Below, one piece after another: positions 50,767 to 58,048 of a DNA stretch of 64,000 nucleotides (positions are counted from its first letter, which is position 1; each line of letters starts with the position of its first letter). Under the pieces are notes generated by a model. The model searched no databases, was not told the origin of the DNA, and saw only the letters and a list, made by a program, of their open reading frames with translations. Source of the stretch: Anaerolineales bacterium (GTDB lineage: Bacteria > Chloroflexota > Anaerolineae > 4572-78 > J111). Location of the stretch: assembly GCA_015075185.1 (NCBI GenBank), contig JABTUW010000002.1, positions 868,001 to 932,000 of the forward strand, in the 5' to 3' direction. A program made the translations under genes and the position numbers.

Positions 50767-51232
50767 TTTGCTGTTCCTTCCTGAACAAATGTTATAAGGT
50801 TTTGGATTTTGGATTGGTTTTTGGACGGGGTTAGAATTGGAAATTTCTGATTGCATAGGTTTTATTCATTGACCGGTGCACTGAGTGTTTACTCTCCCCC
50901 AGCCTGAGCCAGGTGAGCCTGCTTGGGAGGGATGACCATTTTGATAATACTGGTAAGGTACGTTACTGATAAACCTTTTACCTGACTTCCTATATGAGTG
51001 AAGTTATTCTCATTATAAAAGAAAATCTTTAATTCTTCTGTTAGGGTTGTGTTTGGATTGTGTTGGAATTCACAAGGGATTTAGTCCAATTGTAGCTTGC
51101 TCCAGGGTGGTGTTAATATAATCGTAATAATTCTCCTCTAAAGTGGGAAACAGATAGGGACACAACTGTCCAAGAACTGCCTGGATAGGAACAAGCTCAC
51201 TTCATCCTGGCCCCAAAAGAAAGGAGAATGTT
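50767..51232. other. Divergent intergenic region
   Basis: 466 bp between the PstS-like and thioredoxin lipoprotein genes. Features seen: a 17-nt word TTTTGGATTTTGGATTG at 50800-50816 that recurs inverted inside the gene at 60929-60945; a minus-strand TATAAT at 51018-51013; and a plus-strand TATAAT at 51117-51122, neither with a good -35. No gene found. Confidence 0.5.
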
Positions 51233-52177
51233 ATGCTAAAATTACACCCGTTAAAGTTTTTGGCCCTTGGTCTGGGGCTGTTACTGGCGGCGTGCAGCAG
51301 CGCCGAGGCCGGCCCGCCCGCGTCGGTAAAAGAAGCGCCGGTTGTCGAGGCTGCGCCGGTGATGGAAACCCAGGCGGAAGCGGTGGAAGCGCCGGAAAGT
51401 GAAATGATGGAGAAACCGGTGGGGGTTGCGGCAGAACCTGAGCCAATGGCCGAGAAACCCCAGGTTGAAGAAGATACCCCGGTTGGCGAGCAGCCTGAGG
51501 CGATGGCTGAAGAGCAGGCGGCTGTGACCGGGGAGTCAATGGCTAAGGTCGAAGAAGCCGTCCCGGTTGAGGCAGAAGCAGAAGCGATGGCCAAAGTTGA
51601 AGAGACTGCCCCCGCTATGAAGGAAGCTGAGGCGATGGTTGAAACCACGCCCGTTGAGGAAGAAACAATGAAACCGTCAGAAACGATGGTCCAAGCCGGC
51701 CCCACCGAAGCACAGGCGCAGCTTTTAGCCACTCTGGACAACCAGGGCATGCCGCCGGAATTGTTCAACGAAGTCTGGCTTAATTCCGACCCATTGAAAT
51801 TGGCCGATTTGCATGGTAAAGTGGTTATTGTGGAGTTCTGGACTTTTGGCTGTTATAATTGCAAAAACGTCGTGCCTTCGCTGCGGGCGTGGCATCAGAC
51901 CTATAAGGATGACGGCCTGGTGATTATTGGCGTCCACACCCCGGAATTTGGTTACGAGCGCGAGATCGAAAATGTGAAGCAGGCCCTGATTGACCAGAAT
52001 ATTCCTTACGCCGTCGCCATTGATAACGATTGGCAAACCTGGCGGGCGTACAATAATCGCTACTGGCCGGCCAAGTACTTCGTTGACAAAGCCGGCAACC
52101 TGCGCCACATCCATATCGGCGAGGGCCGCTACGAGCAGCAAGAGGAGATTATTCAGGCGTTGTTGGCGGAGACGTGA
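51233..52177 (+). CDS. Lipoprotein thioredoxin (redoxin/DipZ C-terminal-like)
   Basis: 314-aa exported thiol-disulfide protein. The lipobox 'LLLAAC' sets Cys21 as the lipidated residue. Residues about 25-165 are a low-complexity Glu/Ala/Val/Met-rich linker with repeated 'AMAKVEE' and 'AMAEEQ' words. The thioredoxin fold (about 170-314) has 'GKVVIVEFWTFGCYNCKNVVPSLRAWHQTY' with active-site C207-Y-N-C210, 'IIGVHTPEFGYE' and 'WPAKYFVDKAGNLRHIHIGEGRY', which place it with the AhpC/TSA-redoxin and DipZ C-terminal type domains. It reduces or isomerises disulfides of envelope proteins, on the outside of the membrane. RBS AAAGGAGAA precedes the ATG. Confidence 0.9.
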   Translation: MLKLHPLKFLALGLGLLLAACSSAEAGPPASVKEAPVVEAAPVMETQAEAVEAPESEMMEKPVGVAAEPEPMAEKPQVEEDTPVGEQPEAMAEEQAAVTGESMAKVEEAVPVEAEAEAMAKVEETAPAMKEAEAMVETTPVEEETMKPSETMVQAGPTEAQAQLLATLDNQGMPPELFNEVWLNSDPLKLADLHGKVVIVEFWTFGCYNCKNVVPSLRAWHQTYKDDGLVIIGVHTPEFGYEREIENVKQALIDQNIPYAVAIDNDWQTWRAYNNRYWPAKYFVDKAGNLRHIHIGEGRYEQQEEIIQALLAET

Positions 52178-52204
52178 AACTTAGAAGATTACAATTTAAC
52201 GTGA

Positions 52205-52355
52205 TTGGACATAATTCATAAGGGTAGCATCCCGAGTAGCGCGGAACAAAGTGGAGCGCGTATCGAGGGATGCGAGTTGGCCCCGTTTCGTCACGTTAAG
52301 CGCACCCTTCGATATGCCTCCGCTACGCGTCGGCTACTCAGGGTGCTATCCGGTT
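52205..52355. repeat. REP-like intergenic element, copy B
   Basis: Two opposed units: GTAGCATCCCGAGTAGCG ... ATCGAGGGATGCG (52224-52274) and GCGCACCCTTCGATATG ... GGCTACTCAGGGTGCTA (52300-52349). It is related to copies at 11496 and 55771, and the insertion sequence begins 14 bp after it. Confidence 0.72.
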
Positions 52356-52368
52356 AATCACGTTTCAT

Positions 52369-53774
52369 CACTATCTTTGCACTTTTCTAACTGAATATTA
52401 AAGGCATGGCCTCAACCCGAGGATAATAAGGTTTGCTGAGAACCAACATCCCGGAGGAGAACCATGCCCAAGCCAATTGTATGCCTCTCACTCGCCCTGT
52501 GCCAGTTTGCGGAGGTGTTCCGACCCTGTTTCACTCGACGCCAGTGGAAGTACTTTGTGATCGTACTGCTGGGGTTAATTGAATGTGAGGGACGGCGAAC
52601 GCTCAGCGGCTTGCTGAGCACGGTAGGCGAAAAGGTGAGTGTGAGCGGCTTGTCTCGCTTCTTTAGTCGCTGGCCGTGGTCGCCGACGGAGGTGGCCCAG
52701 CGCTGGCTAAACCGTTTTCGGGAGCAGATGCAAGCGGAGGTCTCAGCCGAACATCAGCGCCAACGAGCCCAACGGGCCAAGCGCCGAGGACGTTACCCAG
52801 CAACCGTGGTGACAGGTTACTTCATCGGAGACGACTCGGTGTACGTGAAGCTCAAAGGGCGACGGATGAAAGGCTTAGGCCGACATTATGCCAGCAGCGA
52901 AGAGCGGGTAGTCACGGGCCATTGTCTGTTCACCGGGTTGTATGTCTTACTGGGGCGGCGCTGCCCCTTGCAACCTCGCTTGTATCGGCAGAAAAAGGTG
53001 TGCGAGCATGAAGGCGTCCCTTTTCAGAGCAAGATCGACTTGCTGGTGGCCGAGATCGAGCAGTTTGAGCCGGTCGCCGGGACCCAGACCCATCTGCTGG
53101 TTGATAGCTGGTTTCATTGTCGGCGGGCCAGACGCGCCGCCCAAAAACGGGGCTGGGATGTTAGGGGCGCGCTCAAAAGTAACCGCAAGCTGCGCCAGAT
53201 TGATGCCGATGGCAACCGAACCTGGCTCACCCTGGCTGATTATGCCGCCCAGCTTAAGTTCGACGACTGGCAAGAGGCGGTTTGGCCCTCCCAAGAAGGG
53301 GACCGACCGCTCTATGTCCACGCCCTTAAAACCTGGATCCGCAAGTTGGGACCCACCCTGCTGCTCATCACTTGTCACGACCGCGACAACCCCGGCAAAT
53401 CCATTCGTTACTGGGGCTCCACTCTCCTGGAGGCTGAACCGCAAACGGTCATTAACCATTTAGCGGTGCGTTGGAATGTCGAGGTCTTGTTTGAAGATAA
53501 CAAAGACCTCCTTGGGGCCGATCATTATCAACTGATGAACGCCGATGCCATCCTCCGTTTCTGGACCCTGATCGCTTGCCTGGGCTATTTCCTGGATGAA
53601 CAAAAAGCCCTCCGGCCCGACTGTACTACTTGGGGTGAGGTGCGTCGTGCCCTGCAAAAGGAGCACCAGGTCAATCTCCTGACCTGGTTCGCAGCCCAGT
53701 TCAAATCTGGCCTTTCAGTCGAGCAAATCGCGACCCAATTGGCTATATTCGGTTCTTAAAGTGCAAAGATAGTG
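52369..53774 (+). mobile_element. Intact insertion sequence (IS4 superfamily), 1406 bp
   Basis: Perfect 17-bp terminal inverted repeats CACTATCTTTGCACTTT (52369-52385) and AAAGTGCAAAGATAGTG (53758-53774), flanked by a 7-bp direct repeat GTTTCAT (52362-52368 and 53775-53781). The element contains one full-length transposase gene whose stop codon overlaps the right repeat. Perfect ends and duplication indicate a recent, probably active insertion. Confidence 0.93.
52464..53759 (+). CDS. IS4-superfamily transposase (DDE type)
   Basis: 431-aa transposase, full length. The RNase H-like core has the first Asp in 'VVTGYFIGDDSVYVKLKG', the second in 'THLLVDSWFHCRRARRAA' and the third acidic residue inside 'AVRWNVEVLFEDNKDLLG', which fits the R-(3)-E-(6)-K part of the IS4 signature. 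The N-terminal part is helical and Arg-rich (DNA binding). Overall it resembles IS701-like members of the group, although the 7-bp duplication is not the 4-bp type reported for classical IS701. Start ATG 52464 with GGAGGAG upstream. No frameshift or premature stop. Confidence 0.9.
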   Translation: MPKPIVCLSLALCQFAEVFRPCFTRRQWKYFVIVLLGLIECEGRRTLSGLLSTVGEKVSVSGLSRFFSRWPWSPTEVAQRWLNRFREQMQAEVSAEHQRQRAQRAKRRGRYPATVVTGYFIGDDSVYVKLKGRRMKGLGRHYASSEERVVTGHCLFTGLYVLLGRRCPLQPRLYRQKKVCEHEGVPFQSKIDLLVAEIEQFEPVAGTQTHLLVDSWFHCRRARRAAQKRGWDVRGALKSNRKLRQIDADGNRTWLTLADYAAQLKFDDWQEAVWPSQEGDRPLYVHALKTWIRKLGPTLLLITCHDRDNPGKSIRYWGSTLLEAEPQTVINHLAVRWNVEVLFEDNKDLLGADHYQLMNADAILRFWTLIACLGYFLDEQKALRPDCTTWGEVRRALQKEHQVNLLTWFAAQFKSGLSVEQIATQLAIFGS

Positions 53775-53824
53775 GTTTCATATTTCACGTTTTATTCCAT
53801 TAATTTATCAAAGGGATTCCCATT

Positions 53825-54535
53825 TTGTCCCCCAAAAAACACATCCTTGTAGTTGACGACGAACCGAATATCCGCGAAGTGGTCGAGCTGTACCTGCGCC
53901 GGGAGGGTTTTGAGGTCGAGGTGGCCGGCGATGGCGCGGCGGCCCTGGCAGCGGTGGAACGCAAAATCCCCGATTTGATCGTGCTGGATTTAATGCTGCC
54001 GGTCCTGGGCGGCCTGCAAGTGACCCGCGTTTTGCGCCAGGGTGAACAAAGCATCCCGATCATTATGCTCACGGCCAAGGGCGAGGAAGCCGACCGCATC
54101 GCCGGCCTGGAACTGGGCGCCGACGATTACCTGGCCAAACCCTTCAGCCCCAAGGAGTTGGTGGCGCGAGTCAAAGCGGTGCTGCGCCGGGCCAGCGCCA
54201 ACCCCCTGGTAGACCCCCAGGCCCAGCCCTTGAGCAGCGGCGACATCACCCTCAATCCGGCCACCCGGCAGGTCTGGCTGAAAGATAAGGCCGAAGTGAT
54301 GTTGACGGCCAAAGAGTTTGACTTGCTCTGGTTTTTGATGAATCATCCCGGCCAGGTTTTTACCCGCGATCAACTGCTGGACCGGGTTTGGGGCTATGAC
54401 TTTTTTGGCGATGCCAGCACGGTCACGGTCCACGTGCGGCGGCTGCGGGAGAAGATCGAACGCGACGCCACCAAACCGGAATATGTGCTGACCGTCTGGG
54501 GGGTTGGCTACAAGTTCAGGGTGGATGATAGATGA
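53825..54535 (+). CDS. OmpR/PhoB-type response regulator
   Basis: 236-aa regulator: receiver (about 5-118) with D12/D13, phosphoacceptor D56 ('IVLDLMLP') and K105 ('YLAKPFS'), joined by a short linker to an OmpR-type winged helix (about 140-232: 'VMLTAKEFDLLWFLMNHPGQVFTRDQLLDRVWGYDF', 'VHVRRLREKIE', 'TVWGVGYKF'). Starts at TTG 53825 with AAAGGGA ahead. Its promoter region has been displaced by the insertion sequence ending 50 bp upstream; transcription may now depend on the IS. The cognate kinase gene overlaps its stop by 4 nt. Confidence 0.92.
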   Translation: MSPKKHILVVDDEPNIREVVELYLRREGFEVEVAGDGAAALAAVERKIPDLIVLDLMLPVLGGLQVTRVLRQGEQSIPIIMLTAKGEEADRIAGLELGADDYLAKPFSPKELVARVKAVLRRASANPLVDPQAQPLSSGDITLNPATRQVWLKDKAEVMLTAKEFDLLWFLMNHPGQVFTRDQLLDRVWGYDFFGDASTVTVHVRRLREKIERDATKPEYVLTVWGVGYKFRVDDR

Positions 54536-55773
54536 ACAGCAGTCTCAACTGGAAAGCTGTTTGGTTGCCTCTGCTGGGGTTGGTGGGAGCCTTTTTGGTG
54601 GCCCTGGCCATTGCCATTTACATCATGGAAGCGCCGGCCAGCGATCTGAAAGATCTGATCCAATTTTTGCTGACCTCCAGCCTGCCCTCCTTGCTGATCG
54701 GCTACCTCGTCTTTACTTTAGGCCGGCGCTGGCTGCGCAGCATTCGTTACAAAACGCTGCTGGCCTACAGCCTGGGCGTTATCATTGCTATCATCAATAT
54801 TTATGTCACCTCCCAGTTAATGTTTGTCTCGGAGCACGACTTTCTACTGCTGGGGCTGCTGTTGATTTTTGCCGGGATTCTGTCGGCTTCGTTTGGCTAT
54901 CTGCTGGCAGCCAGCATGGCCCAATCCTTATCGTTGCTGCGCCTGGGGGCGCGGCGGATTGCCGGGGGCGACTTTTCGGCGCAGGTCCATTTGACCGAGG
55001 TGGACGAGCTGTCGGAAGTGGCCGAGGCGTTTAACTTTATGGGCGACGAGCTGCAAAGATCCTTTGCCCGCCAGCGGGAATTGGAGCAGGCCCGTCGTGA
55101 CTTGATCGCCGCCGTCAGCCACGATCTACGCACCCCGCTCACCTCGATTCGAGCGATGATCGAGGCCCTGGCTGATGGGGTGGTAGCCGACCCGCCGACA
55201 GTGCAGCGCTACTACACCGTGATGCGCTCCCAAATCGAAAATCTATCGGGGCTGATCAACGACTTGTTCGAGCTGTCGCAGCTTGAAACCGGCCAGGTCC
55301 AACTGGCCCTGGAAGCGGTCAATCTGAATGACCTGCTTTCCGATGTCCTGGAGAGCATGCAGGCCCAGGCCGGGGCCAAAGGTGTCTCTTTGAAGGGGAT
55401 TTTTTACGAGGATTTGCCGATCATCAAGGGCGAGATGAACAAGCTCCAGCGGGTCATTACCAACCTGGTCCAGAATGCCATTCGCCATACGCCTACCGGC
55501 GGTTCGATTTCCCTGGAAACACAGGTCGCGCCGGACGGCGTTCAGGTGGAGGTAGTGGATACCGGCGAGGGCATTGCCTCCGAAGATTTACCCCACATTT
55601 TTGAGCAGTTTTTCCGCGGCGAAAAGAGCCGCAGCCGCGAGACCGGCGGCGCGGGCCTGGGCCTGGCCATCGCCAAGCGCATCGTCGAGGCTCACCACGG
55701 GCGCATCTGGGTCGAGAGCCAGGTAGGGCAGGGCACAAGGTTTAGCTTTATTTTGCCGGCTTCTACATCCTAA
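54532..55773 (+). CDS. Membrane sensor histidine kinase (HAMP-HisKA-HATPase)
   Basis: 413-aa kinase with four membrane helices (about 10-30, 43-62, 75-100, 103-126) and little extracytoplasmic loop, then HAMP (about 128-180), HisKA with the phosphorylated His in 'AVSHDLRTPLTSIRAM' (about 198), and the ATPase domain with 'NLVQNAIRHTPTGGSI', 'VVDTGEGIASEDLPHIFEQFF' and 'GGAGLGLAIAKRIVEAHHG'. The short loops suggest it senses a membrane or intramembrane signal, as LiaS- or BceS-like kinases do. It is translationally coupled to the regulator (ATGA overlap). Its stop codon is the first triplet of REP-like copy C. Confidence 0.92.
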   Translation: MNSSLNWKAVWLPLLGLVGAFLVALAIAIYIMEAPASDLKDLIQFLLTSSLPSLLIGYLVFTLGRRWLRSIRYKTLLAYSLGVIIAIINIYVTSQLMFVSEHDFLLLGLLLIFAGILSASFGYLLAASMAQSLSLLRLGARRIAGGDFSAQVHLTEVDELSEVAEAFNFMGDELQRSFARQRELEQARRDLIAAVSHDLRTPLTSIRAMIEALADGVVADPPTVQRYYTVMRSQIENLSGLINDLFELSQLETGQVQLALEAVNLNDLLSDVLESMQAQAGAKGVSLKGIFYEDLPIIKGEMNKLQRVITNLVQNAIRHTPTGGSISLETQVAPDGVQVEVVDTGEGIASEDLPHIFEQFFRGEKSRSRETGGAGLGLAIAKRIVEAHHGRIWVESQVGQGTRFSFILPASTS

Positions 55774-55953
55774 ATAACCTCAATTCGGAGTTTTCTGAAT
55801 CGCACCCTTCGATACGCGCTCCACTTCGCCCTTCGACAAGCTCAGGACGAGTTCTGCGCTACTCAGGATGCGATTATCCGCCGAAAATCATCCTGAGTAG
55901 GGCGAAAGCCCGTATCGAAGGGTGATTTTCGGTAAAATGTCGAACTCGGGTTA
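55771..55953. repeat. REP-like intergenic element, copy C
   Basis: Opens with TAAATAACCTCAATTCGGA, matching copy A, and ends near GAACTCGGGTTA. Two opposed palindromic units lie inside: TCGCACCCTTCGATACGCG ... CTACTCAGGATGCGA and CGAAAATCATCCTGAGTAG ... GAAGGGTGATTTTCG. The kinase stop codon is part of the element. Confidence 0.75.
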
Positions 55954-55973
55954 AATAGCGTAACCAAAAAACA

Positions 55974-56002
55974 TTGTCAAGGGGCCGGAACTATGCTATA
56001 GT
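55974..56002 (+). promoter_or_regulatory. Promoter of the first ATPase gene
   Basis: TTGTCA (55974-55979), 17-bp spacer, TATAGT (55997-56002), 51 bp upstream of the ATG at 56054. Confidence 0.65.
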
Positions 56003-56053
56003 GGAGGCAGTAGGCTGAAATGGTGGCCTTTCGCTAAGACATGAGAAAGGACC

Positions 56054-57394
56054 ATGCCGGTTTCAAACCCCTTCTTTCATCGCGGTCCCATCCACGACCG
56101 CGACTATTTCTTTGGCCGTGAGCATGAAACCACTCAGGCGCTGTCCTTGCTTGGCAACGACCAGAGTATCTCCCTGGTTGGACAGCGGCGCATCGGCAAG
56201 AGCTCCTTCCTGTTCCATCTGGCCGATCCCCACATTTTCACCCAGCATGGCCTCGACCCCACCCAGCACCTCTTTGTGTACCTTGACTGCGGCAGCCTGA
56301 GCGGTCAGACTCCCCCGGACCTTTACCGGGTTCTGCTCGAGGAAATCGGTGACGCCTTGGCTGATGCAGGCAATCCAACTGCCCTAAATTTTGAGACAGA
56401 GCCGACCCACCCCCTTACTTATCGCGCCTTTGAGCAGGCGTTCCGCCACCTGACCCGGCAGGGTCGGCGGCTCATTCTCCTTTTGGATGAATTCGAGCGG
56501 CTCAGCCGCAACCCTCACCTGGACCCTGACTTTTTCTCCGGCTTGCGCGCTCTAACGGCCAGATACTCCGTTGCCTACGTCACCGCCTCCAAGCAGCCCC
56601 TGTTGGAGCTGACTTACGCCAACGCCAGCGCGCTCAGTTCCCCTTTCTTTAACATCTTTGCCAGTATTCGCCTGGGTCTCTTCGCCGAGGCCGAGGCCCG
56701 TAATCTGCTCACAACCCTGGCCGCCGGAAGCGGCTTGACCTTCTCCCCGCCCACCCTTGACCTTCTTCTCGACCTGGCCGGTCCCCAACCCCTCTTTCTG
56801 CAAATCGCCGGTTTCCATGCTTTTGAACTGGTCCAGACCTTTGAGGTTTCTGAAACCTCAAAGGTCTTATTCGACTCCGCCGAACTGCGCCGCCGCTTCC
56901 TGGCCTCGGTGGAGGAACACTTTACTTACTACTGGCGCAGCCTCTCGCCCAATGAACAGCGGGTTCTGGCGACGCTGCCAGCCGCGAGGCCAGGCTTAGC
57001 TCTGTCCAACCTTGAACGGGCCTGCCTGATTATCCACCGTAACGACCACTATGATTATCTCTCGCCGGCCTTCCGCGTTTTTATCCAGGCCCAACCCATC
57101 CCCGGCCTGCTCCAGGCCGGTCCCGTTGCCATAGACCGGGAACAGCATCAGGCCCTGCTCCACGGCCAGCCTCTGCTTTTGACCACCACGCAGTACACTT
57201 TGCTAATGCATCTTGTCGAACGGGCGGGCCAGGTGGTCACTAATGAAGCCTTGGAGCAGGCGCTCTGGGGGGAGACTTACGTCGAAGACCCGGAGCGCTT
57301 GAAGTCGGTCATCAAGGGGCTGCGCCAGGCGCTGGGTGCGGAAGCAGCCCGGCTGGAGAATGTGCGGGGAGTGGGTTACCGCTTCTTACCCTGA
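56054..57394 (+). CDS. STAND/AAA-like P-loop ATPase with C-terminal OmpR-type winged helix
   Basis: 446-aa cytoplasmic protein. It opens with 'NPFFHRGPIHDRDYFFGREHE', a motif that recurs in two neighbouring proteins. Walker A is 'GQRRIGKSS' (43-51), Walker B 'LILLLDEFERL' (140-150), followed by 'VTASKQPLLELTY' and 'FFNIF' sensor-type segments and a helical lid. The last ~90 residues (from 'QPLLLTTTQYTLLMHLV' to 'VRGVGYRFLP') form an OmpR/PhoB-type DNA-binding winged helix. ATP-driven switch proteins with this order act as regulators. A perfect 33-bp palindrome (56835-56867) lies in frame in the lid region, adding 'TFEVSETSKVL'. It is paralogous to the partial gene at 62862 and to the ATPase domain at 61670-62797. 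Confidence 0.86.
   Translation: MPVSNPFFHRGPIHDRDYFFGREHETTQALSLLGNDQSISLVGQRRIGKSSFLFHLADPHIFTQHGLDPTQHLFVYLDCGSLSGQTPPDLYRVLLEEIGDALADAGNPTALNFETEPTHPLTYRAFEQAFRHLTRQGRRLILLLDEFERLSRNPHLDPDFFSGLRALTARYSVAYVTASKQPLLELTYANASALSSPFFNIFASIRLGLFAEAEARNLLTTLAAGSGLTFSPPTLDLLLDLAGPQPLFLQIAGFHAFELVQTFEVSETSKVLFDSAELRRRFLASVEEHFTYYWRSLSPNEQRVLATLPAARPGLALSNLERACLIIHRNDHYDYLSPAFRVFIQAQPIPGLLQAGPVAIDREQHQALLHGQPLLLTTTQYTLLMHLVERAGQVVTNEALEQALWGETYVEDPERLKSVIKGLRQALGAEAARLENVRGVGYRFLP
56835..56867 (+). repeat. In-frame 33-bp palindrome inside the ATPase gene
   Basis: AGACCTTTGAGGTTT (56835-56849), CTG, AAACCTCAAAGGTCT (56853-56867): two perfect 15-base arms around three bases, exactly 11 codons. Same design as the palindrome at 58831-58863. 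Confidence 0.9.
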
Positions 57395-57509
57395 TTTTTC
57401 CCCAAATTCTCCCCCAATCTCCCCTGATTTTCCCTTAAAGTTGCCTCGCTTTTGTTATATGCTCTGACCATTATAAAAAATGGTTATGGCTAATACACAG
57501 GAGGCAAAA

Positions 57510-57920
57510 ATGAAAAGGTTTGTAATAGTAACAGGGATAATTGTTGTCGCGCTTGCGCTGCCCCTGGCCGTGAGTGCCGGAGTTCAAAAGTATTTGTGGA
57601 GTCATTCCGGCGGTGGGGTAACCGAACTGAGCAGTGTGCAGCCTGCCGTCGAAGTGAAGGCCCCGGTGCAGAAGTATTTGTGGAGCCATTCCGGCGGCGG
57701 GCTGACCGAATTGACCAGCGTGCATACCGCCGTTGAGGTCAAAACCCCCGCACAAAAGTATTTGTGGAGCCACTCAGGCGGTGGAATGACCGAACTGACC
57801 ACCGTACCAACTGCTGTCGAGGCCAAAGCTCCGGTTCAAAGGTATTTATGGAGCCATTCAGGCGGTGGAATGACCGAACTGACGGCGGTAAAAACCTCGC
57901 TGCCAGCCCCGTCGAAGTAG
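57510..57920 (+). CDS. Secreted protein of four ~27-residue repeats ('KYLWSHSGGG')
   Basis: 136-aa exported protein with a Sec signal peptide (residues 1-24, ending 'LAVSAG') after the ATG at 57510 (AGGAGGC upstream; an in-frame ATG at 57480 is disfavoured). The mature part is four near-identical repeats: V/A-Q-K-Y-L-W-S-H-S-G-G-G-x-T-E-L, then a variable spacer such as 'TSVHTAVEVKTPA'. Only repeat 4 has R for K and an altered tail. No Cys, no membrane helix. The repeats could stack as beta-hairpins (an adhesive or amyloid-like protein) or each be a unit for processing. I do not recognise a family. It is flanked by ATPase genes and followed by a hairpin. Confidence 0.75.
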   Translation: MKRFVIVTGIIVVALALPLAVSAGVQKYLWSHSGGGVTELSSVQPAVEVKAPVQKYLWSHSGGGLTELTSVHTAVEVKTPAQKYLWSHSGGGMTELTTVPTAVEAKAPVQRYLWSHSGGGMTELTAVKTSLPAPSK

Positions 57921-57940
57921 TTAGCTCTATGATAGATCAG

Positions 57941-57968
57941 AGGAGTCCAAAGCTTGCTTTGGACTCCT
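57941..57968 (+). terminator. Hairpin after the repeat-peptide gene
   Basis: Perfect 12-bp stem AGGAGTCCAAAG (57941-57952) / CTTTGGACTCCT (57957-57968) with a 4-nt loop; no strong T-run follows. It lies 20 nt after the stop and probably ends or stabilises the transcript. Confidence 0.6.
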
Positions 57969-58005
57969 GCTGATTTCATAATTGTGAGAAAGACACGAAT
58001 CTCCC

Positions 58006-58037
58006 TTGACAGCGGCCCAAGAAAGGTGTCGAATAAT
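58006..58037 (+). promoter_or_regulatory. Possible promoter of the propeller-ATPase gene
   Basis: Perfect TTGACA at 58006-58011; a -10 candidate is AATAAT at 58032-58037 (20-bp spacing) or a weak box nearer. RBS AAAGGAAC precedes the ATG at 58049. Confidence 0.35.
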
Positions 58038-58048
58038 AAAGGAACAAG

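Noticed and set aside
57510..57920. Ribosomally made, modified peptide cluster
   Set aside because: Repeats suit a multi-core precursor, but there is a Sec signal peptide and no ATP-grasp, radical SAM, YcaO or peptidase gene in the window; kept only as a weak alternative.
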